This document shows, in pieces, positions 9,801 to 19,844 of a DNA stretch of 64,000 bases; the first letter of the stretch is position 1, and each line of letters begins with the position of its first letter. Made by a program: the position numbers and the translations under genes. The DNA lies in NCBI RefSeq assembly GCF_009707545.1, contig NZ_WLYK01000011.1, positions 62,001-126,000 on the forward strand. Direction: 5' to 3'. The notes beneath the pieces were generated by a model. The model searched no databases. It had not been told where the DNA came from and was given only the letters and a program-made list of their open reading frames with translations. The DNA comes from Nakamurella alba (GTDB lineage Bacteria; Actinomycetota; Actinomycetes; Mycobacteriales; Nakamurellaceae).

Positions 9801-9884
9801 GACCCGGGGGAGTTCGTGGACGACTACCGGCGCGCCGCCCGACGCTCCCGGCAGGTGGTGGACCGGCTCTTCGACGCGTCCTGA
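6828..9884 (+). CDS. glnE: Bifunctional glutamine synthetase adenylyltransferase / deadenylase
   Basis: A protein of 1018 residues, close to the usual length, that adds AMP to or removes it from glutamine synthetase in response to nitrogen status. Two nucleotidyltransferase domains are visible. The N-terminal one has MGKCGARELNYLSDVDVVF near residues 230-250, and the C-terminal one has MGRLGGGELGYGSDADVMY near residues 738-757. The paired GSD/LSD-x-D metal motifs are intact in both, so both activities are probably retained. GTG 6828 is chosen because the reading frame upstream lies inside the amidotransferase gene and the GTGA overlap is typical of this window. Other nitrogen regulators (amtB, glnB, glnD) lie 2-6 kb downstream. 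Confidence 0.95.
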   Translation: MNRPAVRTLARYGLPDTDRVLLDLQALGLLTAGRDVTPAAAEVLASVSRTGRPELAVGALARLAESATDRTELLEAVATLPRFRGRLLGVLGGSTGLGDHLVAEPGDWHLLLEEATPGEDLLDPAAIAAVLGAAVGIDPAAPRCTGTEGARATVTGGFAINALRRAYRSQLLIIAAHDLAPTVEASLPAASLPSVCRSLSALADATLQTGLAAAAAALPSGAAPARLAVVAMGKCGARELNYLSDVDVVFVGDHPDDLPVEDRDDSRMLVSATALASGMMRICGQAAWEVDAALRPEGKAGALVRTPASHAAYYGKWAHTWEFQALLKARPAAGDPALGQRFLDITSPGVWNAVSRDSFVDDVQAMRRRVEQNIPEDHRDKELKLGAGGLRDVEFAVQLLQLVHGRADPELRLPGTLMGLRALVRGGYVGRADGAEMAAAYTFLRRAEHRLQLQRLRRTHLLPEDTADLEWLARSDGYSAAGTATAAEVFTGDRLRHVASVRRLHEKLFYRPLLHAVAAVPGDELRLSPESASLRIAALGFRNPDAALRHLAALTTGVSRRAAIQRTLLPVLLGTFADSPDPDLGLLAYRQVSEELADTPWYLRLLRDEALVAQRLASLLGSSKLVGTLLTRAPEVLRLLTDDTALLAPQPDGVRSTLLARAARAATAQESVDRARAGRRHELARLACGDLLGLIDVLDIARGLTRVAEAAVQAALTAATAQVVRDRGEARARLAVIGMGRLGGGELGYGSDADVMYVAEPVEGADPEKALDDANAIADLLARLLARPTPDPPLMVDADLRPEGRNGRLVRTLTAYRQYWQRFAAPWERQALLRARPIAGDADLGAEFVAAADEFRYPAGGLDPRDVVEIRRIKARVDAERLPRGADATTHTKLGRGGLSDIEWTVQLLQLRHAGTVEGLRTPETLTALEAARAAGLVTADDAVVLRTGWLEATRTRNALMLVRGKPEDQIPAHGRELAAVARLLGYPADEDPGEFVDDYRRAARRSRQVVDRLFDAS

Positions 9885-9957
9885 TCCCGGCGGCTTCTTG
9901 ATCCGGGACCGGCGCTCGTCCCGGACGGCGGTCGACGGGTCTGGGAGGATGGCCGCC

Positions 9958-11640
9958 GTGCCTGCCTGGATCTGGATCGTCATCGCTGTCGTTGCCGTGC
10001 TCGTCGTCGTGTTCGTCGTCGGGCTGGTGCTGGCCCGCCGCCGTCGCGTCACCATCGCGCCGCCGGCGACTCCTGCCACCCCCGTCGCTCCCGAGGGCAA
10101 GGGGGAGAAGCCGCCGACCAAGGGTGGCTACCGCACCGGCGGGTCCATCTCCTTCTCCCAGGGCAGCGGGGCCGCGGTCGCGCCGAAGCCGGACACCCGC
10201 CCGAAGCAGCCGGCCACGCCGCCCGTGCCACCAGCGGTCGCCGTGCCACCAGGGGCCGCCGCGCCCACCACCCCGATCCCGACCGTCCCGCCTGCTGAGT
10301 CGACCGACGTGCCCCTGGTTCCGGCGCCACGGGTGGAGGCGCCGCCGACCACGCCGATCCCGCTGCCGGAGCGGACCGAGGTCGACGGCCAGCCCGGCGT
10401 CGGTGACGACGCCGCCGTCCCGCGGGACTCCGTGCGGGACGCCGTGGTGGACGTCGAACTGCCCGGGGCGCCGGCGCCTGCTGTCGAGCCCGCTCCTGCT
10501 GTCGAGCCCGCTCCTGCCGTCGAGCCCGAGGCGCCGGAGGCTGTTGCACCTGTCGTTCCTGCTCCTGCCACTGAGCCGGCTCCTCCCACCGTCGCACCGG
10601 TCTCCGAAGCGCCCGTGGTCGAGGTGCCGCCGTTGGCCGGACCGGCCGTCAGCCCGGAGATCACCGCCGAGCCGGTGGCGGCCCCGGCCCCCGCACCGGT
10701 GGTGGAGGAGATCGAGCCCAGCGCCGGGCGGCTCTCCCGGCTGCGTGGCCGGCTGTCCCGGTCGCAGAACGCGCTCGGCCGCTCGCTGCTGGGTCTGCTC
10801 GGCGCCGGTGCCCTGGACGAGGACTCCTGGACCGACGTCGAGGACACCCTGCTGATGGCCGACCTCGGCGCCACCGCCTCGGCGGAGATCACCGCCCGAC
10901 TGCGGCGCGAGGTCGCGGCCCACGGGGTCACCGACACCGCGTCCGCGCGGGCGCTGCTGCGCCGGGTGCTGGTCGAGGCCGTCGACGAGGGCATCGCGGA
11001 CCGGTCGGTCCGGGCGCTGCCGCACGACGGCCGGCCGTCGGTGCTGCTGGTGGTCGGGGTCAACGGGACCGGCAAGACCACCACCACCGGCAAGCTCGCG
11101 CGGGTGCTGGTGGCCGACGGACTGCAGGTCGTGCTCGGCGCGGCCGACACCTTCCGCGCCGCTGCCGCCGACCAGCTGCAGACCTGGGGGGAGCGGGCCG
11201 GCGCCGTCGTGGTGCGGGTGGATGCCGGCGCCGACCCGGCCGCTGTCGCCTTCGATGCCGTGAAGCGCGGGATCACCGACGGCGCCGACGCGGTGCTCAT
11301 CGACACCGCGGGGCGGCTGCACACCAAGTCCGGACTGATGGACGAGCTGGGCAAGGTCAAGCGGGTGGTCGAGAAGCAGGCCGCCGTCGACGAGGTGCTG
11401 CTGGTGCTGGACGCGACCACCGGCCAGAACGGACTGGTGCAGGCCAAGGTGTTCAGCGAGGTCGTGGCGATCACCGGCATCGTGCTCACCAAGCTCGACG
11501 GCACCGCCAAGGGCGGCATCGTCGTCGCCGTGCAGCGCGCGCTCGGGGTGCCGGTCAAGCTCGTCGGGCTGGGGGAGGGCGCCGACGATCTCGCCCCCTT
11601 CGAGTCCGGCGCCTTCGTCGACGCGCTGCTCGGGGAATAG
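9958..11640 (+). CDS. ftsY: Signal recognition particle receptor FtsY
   Basis: A 560-residue SRP receptor GTPase. It begins with a membrane anchor (PAWIWIVIAVVAVLVVVFVV), followed by about 230 residues of Pro/Ala/Val-rich linker with short repeats of the APAVEP type. The NG domain follows: P-loop GVNGTGKTTT near residue 367, DTAGR near 448 and TKLDGTAKGG near 510. GTG 9958 is preferred over the upstream ATG 9949 because GGGAGG at 9943-9948 abuts that ATG but is well spaced for GTG 9958. Alternatively, GAGGAT at 9945-9950 could act as a -10 box for a leaderless transcript from the same GTG. It receives Ffh-bound ribosomes at the membrane; ffh lies 4.5 kb downstream. Confidence 0.94.
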   Translation: MPAWIWIVIAVVAVLVVVFVVGLVLARRRRVTIAPPATPATPVAPEGKGEKPPTKGGYRTGGSISFSQGSGAAVAPKPDTRPKQPATPPVPPAVAVPPGAAAPTTPIPTVPPAESTDVPLVPAPRVEAPPTTPIPLPERTEVDGQPGVGDDAAVPRDSVRDAVVDVELPGAPAPAVEPAPAVEPAPAVEPEAPEAVAPVVPAPATEPAPPTVAPVSEAPVVEVPPLAGPAVSPEITAEPVAAPAPAPVVEEIEPSAGRLSRLRGRLSRSQNALGRSLLGLLGAGALDEDSWTDVEDTLLMADLGATASAEITARLRREVAAHGVTDTASARALLRRVLVEAVDEGIADRSVRALPHDGRPSVLLVVGVNGTGKTTTTGKLARVLVADGLQVVLGAADTFRAAAADQLQTWGERAGAVVVRVDAGADPAAVAFDAVKRGITDGADAVLIDTAGRLHTKSGLMDELGKVKRVVEKQAAVDEVLLVLDATTGQNGLVQAKVFSEVVAITGIVLTKLDGTAKGGIVVAVQRALGVPVKLVGLGEGADDLAPFESGAFVDALLGE

Positions 11641-11962
11641 CCGGGGAAGACACGCGGCGATCGCGGACGGTGACCGGAGGCACCCGGGGGAGTGGCGGAA
11701 GGTACTGGCCGGAAACGTCTTTCGGGTGTGACCTCCGCTACACCCGAACGCCGATCGGGTGGGTTCAGGCCCCTGATCACGCGAATGTCCGGCGCTGTCA
11801 CCTGATGTCGATCTGCCGGAAACACGATCGCAATCGATCTCAGTGGGAGTTCACGATCGCGAAACATGAATGCGCGCTCCGTGCAACACCTTCCGGTCAC
11901 GGTATCCAGGTCAAGCGGCGACGTCGCCTGCGTCTGCCCACCACACCGAGCCTGGAGGCTTG
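11641..11962 (+). promoter_or_regulatory. amtB upstream region with GlnR-like boxes
   Basis: A 322-nt gap without a convincing ORF. Two sites fit the actinobacterial GlnR consensus gTnAc-N6-GaAAc: TTCAC-N6-GAAAC at 11850-11865 (9 of 10 consensus bases), and GGTAC-N6-GAAAC at 11701-11716. A further GTCAC (11797-11801) and GAAAC (11819-11823) are 17 nt apart, the distance of an a-box to the second b-box in an a-b-a-b array. GlnR activates amtB-glnK-glnD in related bacteria under nitrogen limitation, so the location is appropriate. Matching is by eye. A GGAGG at 11954-11958 is the amtB ribosome binding site. Confidence 0.5.
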
Positions 11963-13734
<1,772 letters not shown>

Positions 13735-13739
13735 CCCAC

Positions 13740-16109
13740 ATGGCAGTCGGGCCCGGGGCAGGTGGGAAGTCCGCCACCGGCGGATATCTCGAGCTCCGTG
13801 CGCAGTTGCTGGGCCGGACCGGTCTCACCGGTCCGGCCCGGCGGCGCGCTCTGGCCCGGCTGACCGACGGCTGGCTGATCGAGCTGGCCGCCGAGGCCGG
13901 GGTCAACGTCGGCGGTGTCGCACTCGTCGCCGTCGGCGGGTACGGGCGCGGGGAGCTGTCCCCGTTCTCCGACCTGGATCTCGTACTGCTGCACTCCACC
14001 GAGACCCCGGCGTCCTACGCCGAGATGCTCGCCCAGCGCCTGTGGTACCCGATCTGGGACTCCGGCATCCGGCTGGACCACTCGGTCCGCTCCGTCGGCG
14101 GCGCCCGGCAGATCGCCCGGATAGATCTGCCGGCCGTCCTGGGCATGCTCGACCTGCGGCACATCGCGGGAGATCCCGAACTGGCGAGCACCCTGCACCG
14201 CAGGGTGCTCGCCGATTGGCGTTCCGACGCCGGCGACCGGCTCCCGGCCCTGCTCGCCTCCTGCCACGAGAGGGCCGACCGCAGCGGCGAACTCGCCTTC
14301 GCCACCACCCCCGACCTCAAGGAGTCCCGGGGCGGGCTGCGTGACCTGGTGGTGATGCGGGCGGTGGCCGCCTCCTGGGTGGCGGACTGCCCGCACCAGG
14401 GTCTGGAGGAGGCCCGGTCCTCGCTGCTCGACGTCCGCGACGCCCTGCACATGCAGACCCGCCGCGCCACCGACCGGCTGCACCAGCAGGACCAGGACGG
14501 GGTGGCTGCCGCGCTCGGCCTGGACGACCGGGACCAGCTGCTGCGGCACGTCTCCTCCATCGGCCGCACCGTGGTGCTGGCCGGCGATCTCACCTGGCAC
14601 CGGGTCAACCGAGCGTTGGCCGGCCCCGGACGTGGCCGGCTCACCGAGGTGGGCGGCCGCTTCGTCCGACGGCCGGACCGCACCCCGCTGGCCGACGGCA
14701 TCGTCGAGCAGGACGGCGAGGCCACGCTGGCCCGCTCGGTGAATCCCGCTGCGGACCCGACACTCTCACTGCGGTGCGCGGCGGCGGCCGCCCAGCACGG
14801 CATCCCCGTCTCCCCGGCCACCCTGGTCCGGTTGGCCCGGACCAGCCGCGGCCTGCCGGAGCCCTGGCCCCGCCCCGCGCTGGACGCCTTCCTCACCCTG
14901 CTCGGGGCCGGCGAGCCGATGCTCACCGCCTGGGAGGGCATGGACCAGGCCGGGCTGATCTCCGACCTGCTGCCCGGCTGGGACCGGCTGCGTTCGCTGC
15001 CGCAGCGGGACCCGATCCACCTCTACACGGTCGACCGGCACCTGATGCAGACCGCGGTCAACGCCGCCGGGCTGGTGCGCCGGGTCTCCCGCCCCGATCT
15101 GCTGCTGCTCGCCGCGATCTTCCACGACATCGGCAAGGGCCTGCCCGGCGACCACAGCGAGGTCGGCGCCGAGCTGATCGGATCCTGGCTGGACCGGCTC
15201 GGCGTCGAGAAGCCGGACGCCGACATCATCCGCACGCTGATCCGACACCACCTGCTGCTCGCCGAGTCGGCGTCCCGGCGCGACCCGGACGACCCGGCCA
15301 CGGTCGCCGTGGTCGCTGCGGCCGTGGGGGACAGTTCGACGCTGGACCTGCTGCACGCCCTCACCGAGTCCGACGCCCGGGCCGCCGGTCCGGCCGCCTG
15401 GTCGGGATGGAAGGCCGGGCAGGTCAACTACCTGGTCTCCCGGGTGCGGCAGTCGCTGGCCGGCGAGCGGCTACCGGATGCCGGCGAGCTGTCCGACACC
15501 GAACGCGCGCTGATCGCCGTCGGCGGGCCGGGCATCGTCATCGACCGCACCGGCGGAGGTTTCGAGGTCACCGTCGCCGCACCGGACCGTCCGGGCCTGA
15601 TGGCCGCGGCGGCCGGGGTGCTGACCATCCACCGGCTCACCGTGCGGGCCGCGGCCCTGCGCACCCTGGACGGCGTGGGTCTGCAGACGTGGACGGTGAC
15701 CCCGGAGTTCGGCGAGCCCCCGCAGGCCGAGACGCTGCGGGCCGACCTGGTCCGCGCGCTGGACGGTCACCTGGACATCGCGGCCCGGCTGGCCAAGCGC
15801 GCCGCCAACCGGCCGCCGGCCGCCGCCGCGCCGCCGTCGGTCCGGGCCGTCGACGGCGCGTCCGAGCGCGCCCTGGTCCTGGAGGTGCGAGCCCACGACA
15901 CCCCGGGGCTGCTGCACACCGTGGCCGGCACGCTGGCCGAGCACGGCGCCACGGTGACCTCGGCGCGGGTGCACACGCTGGGTGCCGAGGTGGTCGACGT
16001 GTTCTACCTCCGGGCCGCCGACGGGACCGCGCTGACCGACGAGCAGGGCGGGGAGATCGCGACCGCCGTGGCCCGCACCCTCGGGGGGCACGGCCCGGAA
16101 CTCGGCTAA
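13740..16109 (+). CDS. glnD: [Protein-PII] nucleotidylyltransferase GlnD
   Basis: A 789-residue sensor enzyme that modifies and demodifies PII in response to glutamine. Domains in order are a nucleotidyltransferase (GYGRGELSPFSDLDLVLL near residues 67-85), the GlnD-specific helical region, an HD hydrolase domain (FHDIGKGLPGDHSEVG near residue 460), and two ACT domains (DRPGLMAAAAGVL near 615 and DTPGLLHTVAGTL near 720) that bind glutamine. All signature residues look intact. It starts 5 nt after glnB. In studied actinobacteria this family adenylylates rather than uridylylates PII; which applies here cannot be read from the sequence. Confidence 0.95.
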   Translation: MAVGPGAGGKSATGGYLELRAQLLGRTGLTGPARRRALARLTDGWLIELAAEAGVNVGGVALVAVGGYGRGELSPFSDLDLVLLHSTETPASYAEMLAQRLWYPIWDSGIRLDHSVRSVGGARQIARIDLPAVLGMLDLRHIAGDPELASTLHRRVLADWRSDAGDRLPALLASCHERADRSGELAFATTPDLKESRGGLRDLVVMRAVAASWVADCPHQGLEEARSSLLDVRDALHMQTRRATDRLHQQDQDGVAAALGLDDRDQLLRHVSSIGRTVVLAGDLTWHRVNRALAGPGRGRLTEVGGRFVRRPDRTPLADGIVEQDGEATLARSVNPAADPTLSLRCAAAAAQHGIPVSPATLVRLARTSRGLPEPWPRPALDAFLTLLGAGEPMLTAWEGMDQAGLISDLLPGWDRLRSLPQRDPIHLYTVDRHLMQTAVNAAGLVRRVSRPDLLLLAAIFHDIGKGLPGDHSEVGAELIGSWLDRLGVEKPDADIIRTLIRHHLLLAESASRRDPDDPATVAVVAAAVGDSSTLDLLHALTESDARAAGPAAWSGWKAGQVNYLVSRVRQSLAGERLPDAGELSDTERALIAVGGPGIVIDRTGGGFEVTVAAPDRPGLMAAAAGVLTIHRLTVRAAALRTLDGVGLQTWTVTPEFGEPPQAETLRADLVRALDGHLDIAARLAKRAANRPPAAAAPPSVRAVDGASERALVLEVRAHDTPGLLHTVAGTLAEHGATVTSARVHTLGAEVVDVFYLRAADGTALTDEQGGEIATAVARTLGGHGPELG

Positions 16110-16149
16110 CCTGCCAGGAGACCCGACCGACCGTCAGTGAGGCTGCACC

Positions 16150-17697
16150 GTGTTCGAAACCCTGTCCGACCGGCTCTCCGGGGTCTTCACGACCCTGCGG
16201 GGCAAGGGGCGGTTGTCCCCGGCGGACATCGACGCCACCGCGCGCGAGATCCGCATCGCCCTGCTCGAGGCCGACGTCGCGCTGCCGGTCGTCCGCACCT
16301 TCATCGCCGCCGTCAAGCAGCGGGCCAACGGTGCCGAGATCTCCAAGGCGCTGAACCCGGCCCAGCAGGTCATCAAGATCGTCAACGAGGAACTCGTCGC
16401 CATTCTCGGCGGCGAGACCCGCCGGCTGCGGTTCGCCAAGACCGGCCCGACGGTGATCATGCTGGCCGGCCTGCAGGGCGCCGGCAAGACGACCCTGGCC
16501 GGCAAGCTCGCCCTGTGGCTCAAGGGCCAGGGACACACCCCGCTGCTGGTCGCCTGCGACCTCCAGCGGCCCAACGCGGTCACCCAGCTCAAGGTCGTCG
16601 GCGAGCAGGCCGGCGCCACCGTGTTCGCGCCGGAGCCCGGCAACGGTGTCGGCGACCCGGTGGCCGTCGCCCGGGCCGGCATCGACTTCGCGCTGGAGAA
16701 GCACCACGACGTGGTCGTCGTCGACACGGCAGGCCGGCTCGGTGTCGACGCCGAGCTGATGGCGCAGGCCGCGGCGATCCGGGACGCAGTGGATCCGGAC
16801 GAGACGCTGTTTGTGCTGGACGCGATGATCGGCCAGGACGCGGTGGCGACCGCCGAGGCGTTCCGCGACGGCGTCGGCTTCACCGGCGTGGTGCTCACCA
16901 AGCTCGACGGCGACGCCCGCGGTGGTGCCGCGCTGTCGGTGCGGGAACTCACCGGTCAGCCGATCATGTTCGCCTCCACCGGAGAGAAGCTCGCCGACTT
17001 CGACGTCTTCCACCCCGACCGGATGGCCTCCCGGATCCTGGGCATGGGCGACATGCTCACGCTGATCGAGCAGGCCGAGCAGCACCTCGAGGTCGAGGAG
17101 GCCGAAGAGATGGCGGCCAAGCTGGCCGCCAACGAGTTCACCCTCGAGGACTTCCTCGGGCAGATGCAGATGATCCGCAAGATGGGCCCGATCGGCGGCC
17201 TGCTCGGGATGCTGCCCGGTGCCGGCCAGATGAAGGACGCGCTGGCACAGGTCGACGACCGCGACATCGACCGCACCGCCGCGATCATCCAGTCGATGAC
17301 CCCGGAGGAGCGGCGGAACCCGGCCATCCTCAACGCCTCTCGCCGCAAGCGCATCGCCAACGGCTCGGGATCCACGGTGACGCAGGTCAACGCGCTGGTC
17401 GAGCGCTTCGGCGAGGCCCGCAAGATGATGTCGTCGATGGCCGGCCGGTTCGGCTTCCCCGGCTCCCGGCCGTCCAACCGGAAGGCCGTCAAGGGCCGGA
17501 AGGGCAAGAAGGGCAAGGGATCCGGGCGCGGGCCGACCCCGCCGAAGATCAAGGGCGGGATGCCTCCGGGCTTCCCGATGCCCGGCCCCGGCGGGATGGG
17601 CGGGCTCGGCGGCATGCCGGGCATGGGCCAGCTCCCCGGGATGGACCAGCTGCCCCCGGGTTTCGACCCCTCGAAGCTGAAGCTGCCGAAGCAGTAG
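16150..17697 (+). CDS. ffh: Signal recognition particle protein Ffh
   Basis: A 515-residue SRP54 GTPase that binds signal peptides of nascent membrane proteins and hands them to FtsY. The N domain is followed by G-domain motifs GLQGAGKTTL near residue 107, DTAGR near 191 and TKLDGDARGG near 250. The Met-rich M domain begins near residue 310 and includes KMGPIGGLLGMLPGAGQ. The last 60 residues are Lys-rich and then Gly/Met/Pro-rich, an actinobacterial-style tail. The GTG start gives VFETLSDRLSGVFTTLRGKG, a standard Ffh N-terminus. It lies 40 nt after glnD. Confidence 0.96.
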   Translation: MFETLSDRLSGVFTTLRGKGRLSPADIDATAREIRIALLEADVALPVVRTFIAAVKQRANGAEISKALNPAQQVIKIVNEELVAILGGETRRLRFAKTGPTVIMLAGLQGAGKTTLAGKLALWLKGQGHTPLLVACDLQRPNAVTQLKVVGEQAGATVFAPEPGNGVGDPVAVARAGIDFALEKHHDVVVVDTAGRLGVDAELMAQAAAIRDAVDPDETLFVLDAMIGQDAVATAEAFRDGVGFTGVVLTKLDGDARGGAALSVRELTGQPIMFASTGEKLADFDVFHPDRMASRILGMGDMLTLIEQAEQHLEVEEAEEMAAKLAANEFTLEDFLGQMQMIRKMGPIGGLLGMLPGAGQMKDALAQVDDRDIDRTAAIIQSMTPEERRNPAILNASRRKRIANGSGSTVTQVNALVERFGEARKMMSSMAGRFGFPGSRPSNRKAVKGRKGKKGKGSGRGPTPPKIKGGMPPGFPMPGPGGMGGLGGMPGMGQLPGMDQLPPGFDPSKLKLPKQ

Positions 17698-17734
17698 GAA
17701 CCCCGCTCGTGCGGCGATCGCGGGCCACGACAGT

Positions 17735-18961
17735 ATGTACGGCGTGCAGAGCCTGATCGCGGCCGACGAGGGCCGCTTCCATGTCGTGGGTACCGACGCC
17801 GCCACCGGTGAGCCGGTGGAGCGGTGGATCGCGGACGGGCGGTACGTCGACGGCCCGGTGCGCGACGCGGTGGAGCTGACCGGTTGGACGCTGCCCGGGT
17901 TCGTGGATGCGCACTGCCATGTCGGGTATTCCGGCGGCGGGGTGCCGACGGACCTGGACGGCGCGGTCGAGCAGGCACGGGTGAACCTGGCCGCCGGGGT
18001 GCTGGCGATCCGGGACTGCGGGTCGCCGATCGACACCCGGCCGTTGGTCGGCCGGGAGGACCTGCCGGTGCTGGTGCGGGCCGGCCGGCACATCGCCCGG
18101 CCGAAGCGGTACATCCGCGACCTCGGGGTGGACGTCGAGCCGGACGAGCTGGTCGCCGAGGTGCGCCGGCAGCTCGAGTACGGCGACGGCTGGATCAAGA
18201 TCGTGGGGGACTGGATCGACCGGACCGTCGGCGACCTGGCTCCGCTCTGGCCGGCGGACGTGATCGCCGAGGCCATCGCGGTCGCGCACGCGGGCGGCGC
18301 CCGGGTGACCACCCACGTCTTCGGCGAGGACGGCGTGGCCGCCATGGTCGAGGCCGGGGTGGACTGCGTCGAGCACGGCACCGGGCTGACCGACCCGGTG
18401 ATCGACGAGATGGCCCGGCGCGGTGTGCGGCTGGTGCCGACAATGATCAACATCGAGAACTTCCCGTCCTTCGCGGACGCGGCCACCCGCTTCCCCGTGT
18501 ACGCGGCGCACATGCGGGACCTGTACGCCCGCCGGTTCGACACCTTCGCCAAGGCCGCCGAGGCCGGAGTGGTGCTGCACGCCGGCACCGACGCCGGTGG
18601 CTTCATCGAGCACGGCCGGATCGTCGACGAGGTGCAGGCGCTGGCCGGGCTCGGGTCGGGTCACCGACGCACCCTGGCGAACACCTCGCACGCCGCGCGG
18701 GAGTGGCTGCGGGTGCCCGGGTCCGATCCCGGTGACCCGGCCGACCTGGTGGTCTTCGACAGCGACCCGGCCGCCGACCTCGACGAGCTGCGCCGGCCGG
18801 CCGCTGTGCTCCGTTCCGGGCGCATCCGGGCCGGGCTGCGCAGCGCGCACGGGCACTCGCACGGTCCCGGGCACACGCACTCCCACGGCCCATCCGGGGA
18901 GCACAGCCACGGGCATCAGCACGCCCCTGACCACACGCACGACCATCCGCACCCGCACTGA
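17735..18961 (+). CDS. Metal-dependent amidohydrolase with histidine-rich C-terminal tail
   Basis: A 408-residue amidohydrolase-superfamily enzyme. The beta-1 metal motif DAHCHVGY lies near residue 58, with likely later ligands in TTHVFGEDG, VEHGTG and HAGTDAGGF. The substrate is unknown; close relatives are imidazolonepropionase- or prolidase-like hydrolases. The last 40 residues consist mainly of His alternating with Gly, Ser, Thr, Pro and Asp (about 17 His), resembling metal-storage tails. ATG 17735 is listed, but GTG 17744 is an in-frame alternative with a -10-like CAGTAT at 17731-17736 lying 7 nt before it, so a leaderless start there is plausible. It stands alone between ffh and rpsP. 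Confidence 0.82.
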   Translation: MYGVQSLIAADEGRFHVVGTDAATGEPVERWIADGRYVDGPVRDAVELTGWTLPGFVDAHCHVGYSGGGVPTDLDGAVEQARVNLAAGVLAIRDCGSPIDTRPLVGREDLPVLVRAGRHIARPKRYIRDLGVDVEPDELVAEVRRQLEYGDGWIKIVGDWIDRTVGDLAPLWPADVIAEAIAVAHAGGARVTTHVFGEDGVAAMVEAGVDCVEHGTGLTDPVIDEMARRGVRLVPTMINIENFPSFADAATRFPVYAAHMRDLYARRFDTFAKAAEAGVVLHAGTDAGGFIEHGRIVDEVQALAGLGSGHRRTLANTSHAAREWLRVPGSDPGDPADLVVFDSDPAADLDELRRPAAVLRSGRIRAGLRSAHGHSHGPGHTHSHGPSGEHSHGHQHAPDHTHDHPHPH

Positions 18962-18980
18962 TCTGCGCGTGTCGGCGCGT

Positions 18981-19010
18981 TTGGGTCCTGACCAGCACAT
19001 CTGGCAGAAT
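18981..19010 (+). promoter_or_regulatory. Candidate rpsP promoter
   Basis: TTGGGT at 18981-18986 and CAGAAT at 19005-19010 are separated by 18 nt. The -10 region reads TCTGGCAGAATGG and is nearly repeated in front of rplS (TCTGGCAGACTGG). This implies a 5' leader of about 140 nt before rpsP. Confidence 0.5.
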
Positions 19011-19157
19011 GGTCCGGTCACGGCTGCGTTCCGGCCCCTCTCTCCGGGTCGCGGTCGCCATCTGGCGCGCCCGGCCCCGCACCCCACGCGGATCCGGGCA
19101 GCCGCACCTGATGGTCCGACCCGGACACATCGATCAACCAAGGAGTAGTTCTCACCC

Positions 19158-19595
19158 GTGGCTGTCAAGATCAAGCTCGCCCGCTTCGGCAAGATCCGCG
19201 AGCCGTTCTACCGCGTCGTCGTCGCCGACTCCCGCACCCGCCGCAGCGGCCGGGCCATCGAGTCGATCGGCAAGTACCACCCGAAGGCCGAGCCGAGCCT
19301 CATCGAGATCGACTCGGAGCGCGCGCAGTACTGGCTGGGTGTCGGCGCGCAGCCGACCGAGTCCGTCCTGGGCCTGCTCAAGGTCACCGGTGACTGGCAG
19401 AAGTTCAAGGGCCTGCCGGGCGCCGAGGGCACCCTGAAGCCGCAGCCGGTCGCCGTCGACAAGAAGGCCCGCTACGAGGCCGCGCTGGCCTCCATCGGTG
19501 CCGACACCTCGGCCTCCGCCACCACCCCGAAGAAGAAGGCCGCCAAGGCCGCCGACAGCGACGCCGCGTCGGCTGACGAGACCGCCGCCGAATGA
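19158..19595 (+). CDS. rpsP: 30S ribosomal protein S16
   Basis: A 145-residue S16 protein that helps assemble the 30S subunit. The first 85 residues show the conserved core ([38 protein letters not shown]). The remaining 60 residues form an Ala/Lys-rich actinobacterial extension ending in an acidic stretch. The GTG start has AAGGAG at 19140-19145 upstream, slightly far but the only candidate. The stop overlaps the KH-protein start (ATGA at 19592-19595), beginning the rpsP-KH-rimM-trmD operon. Confidence 0.97.
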   Translation: MAVKIKLARFGKIREPFYRVVVADSRTRRSGRAIESIGKYHPKAEPSLIEIDSERAQYWLGVGAQPTESVLGLLKVTGDWQKFKGLPGAEGTLKPQPVAVDKKARYEAALASIGADTSASATTPKKKAAKAADSDAASADETAAE

Positions 19596-19831
19596 GCGAG
19601 CTCGCCGAGGCGCTGGAGCACCTGGTCCGCGGGATCGTCGAGCACTCCGACGACGTCCGCGTGGACCTGACCACCGGCCGGCGGGGGCGCACCCTGCAGG
19701 TCCGGGTGCACCCGGACGACCTGGGCAAGGTCATCGGCCGGGGCGGTCGCACCGCGACCGCGCTGCGGACCGTGGTGAACGCCGTCGGCGGCCGGGGCAT
19801 CCGGGTCGACGTCGTCGACACCGATCGCTGA
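19592..19831 (+). CDS. KH-domain RNA-binding protein (KhpA/YlqC type)
   Basis: A 79-residue protein consisting almost only of a KH domain, with the nucleic-acid-binding loop [16 protein letters not shown] near residues 48-63. KhpA proteins pair with KhpB (Jag) as RNA chaperones affecting cell-envelope growth in Gram-positive bacteria. The conserved position between rpsP and rimM supports the assignment. Translation is coupled to rpsP by a 4-bp overlap. Confidence 0.92.
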   Translation: MSELAEALEHLVRGIVEHSDDVRVDLTTGRRGRTLQVRVHPDDLGKVIGRGGRTATALRTVVNAVGGRGIRVDVVDTDR

Positions 19832-19844
19832 TCCAGCGACAGGG

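Noticed and set aside
6567..10121. Very long antisense frame across glnE (about 1180 codons)
   Set aside because: It shows the same GC-driven artefact; the sequence is low in hydrophobic residues and opposes glnE, whose motifs are intact.
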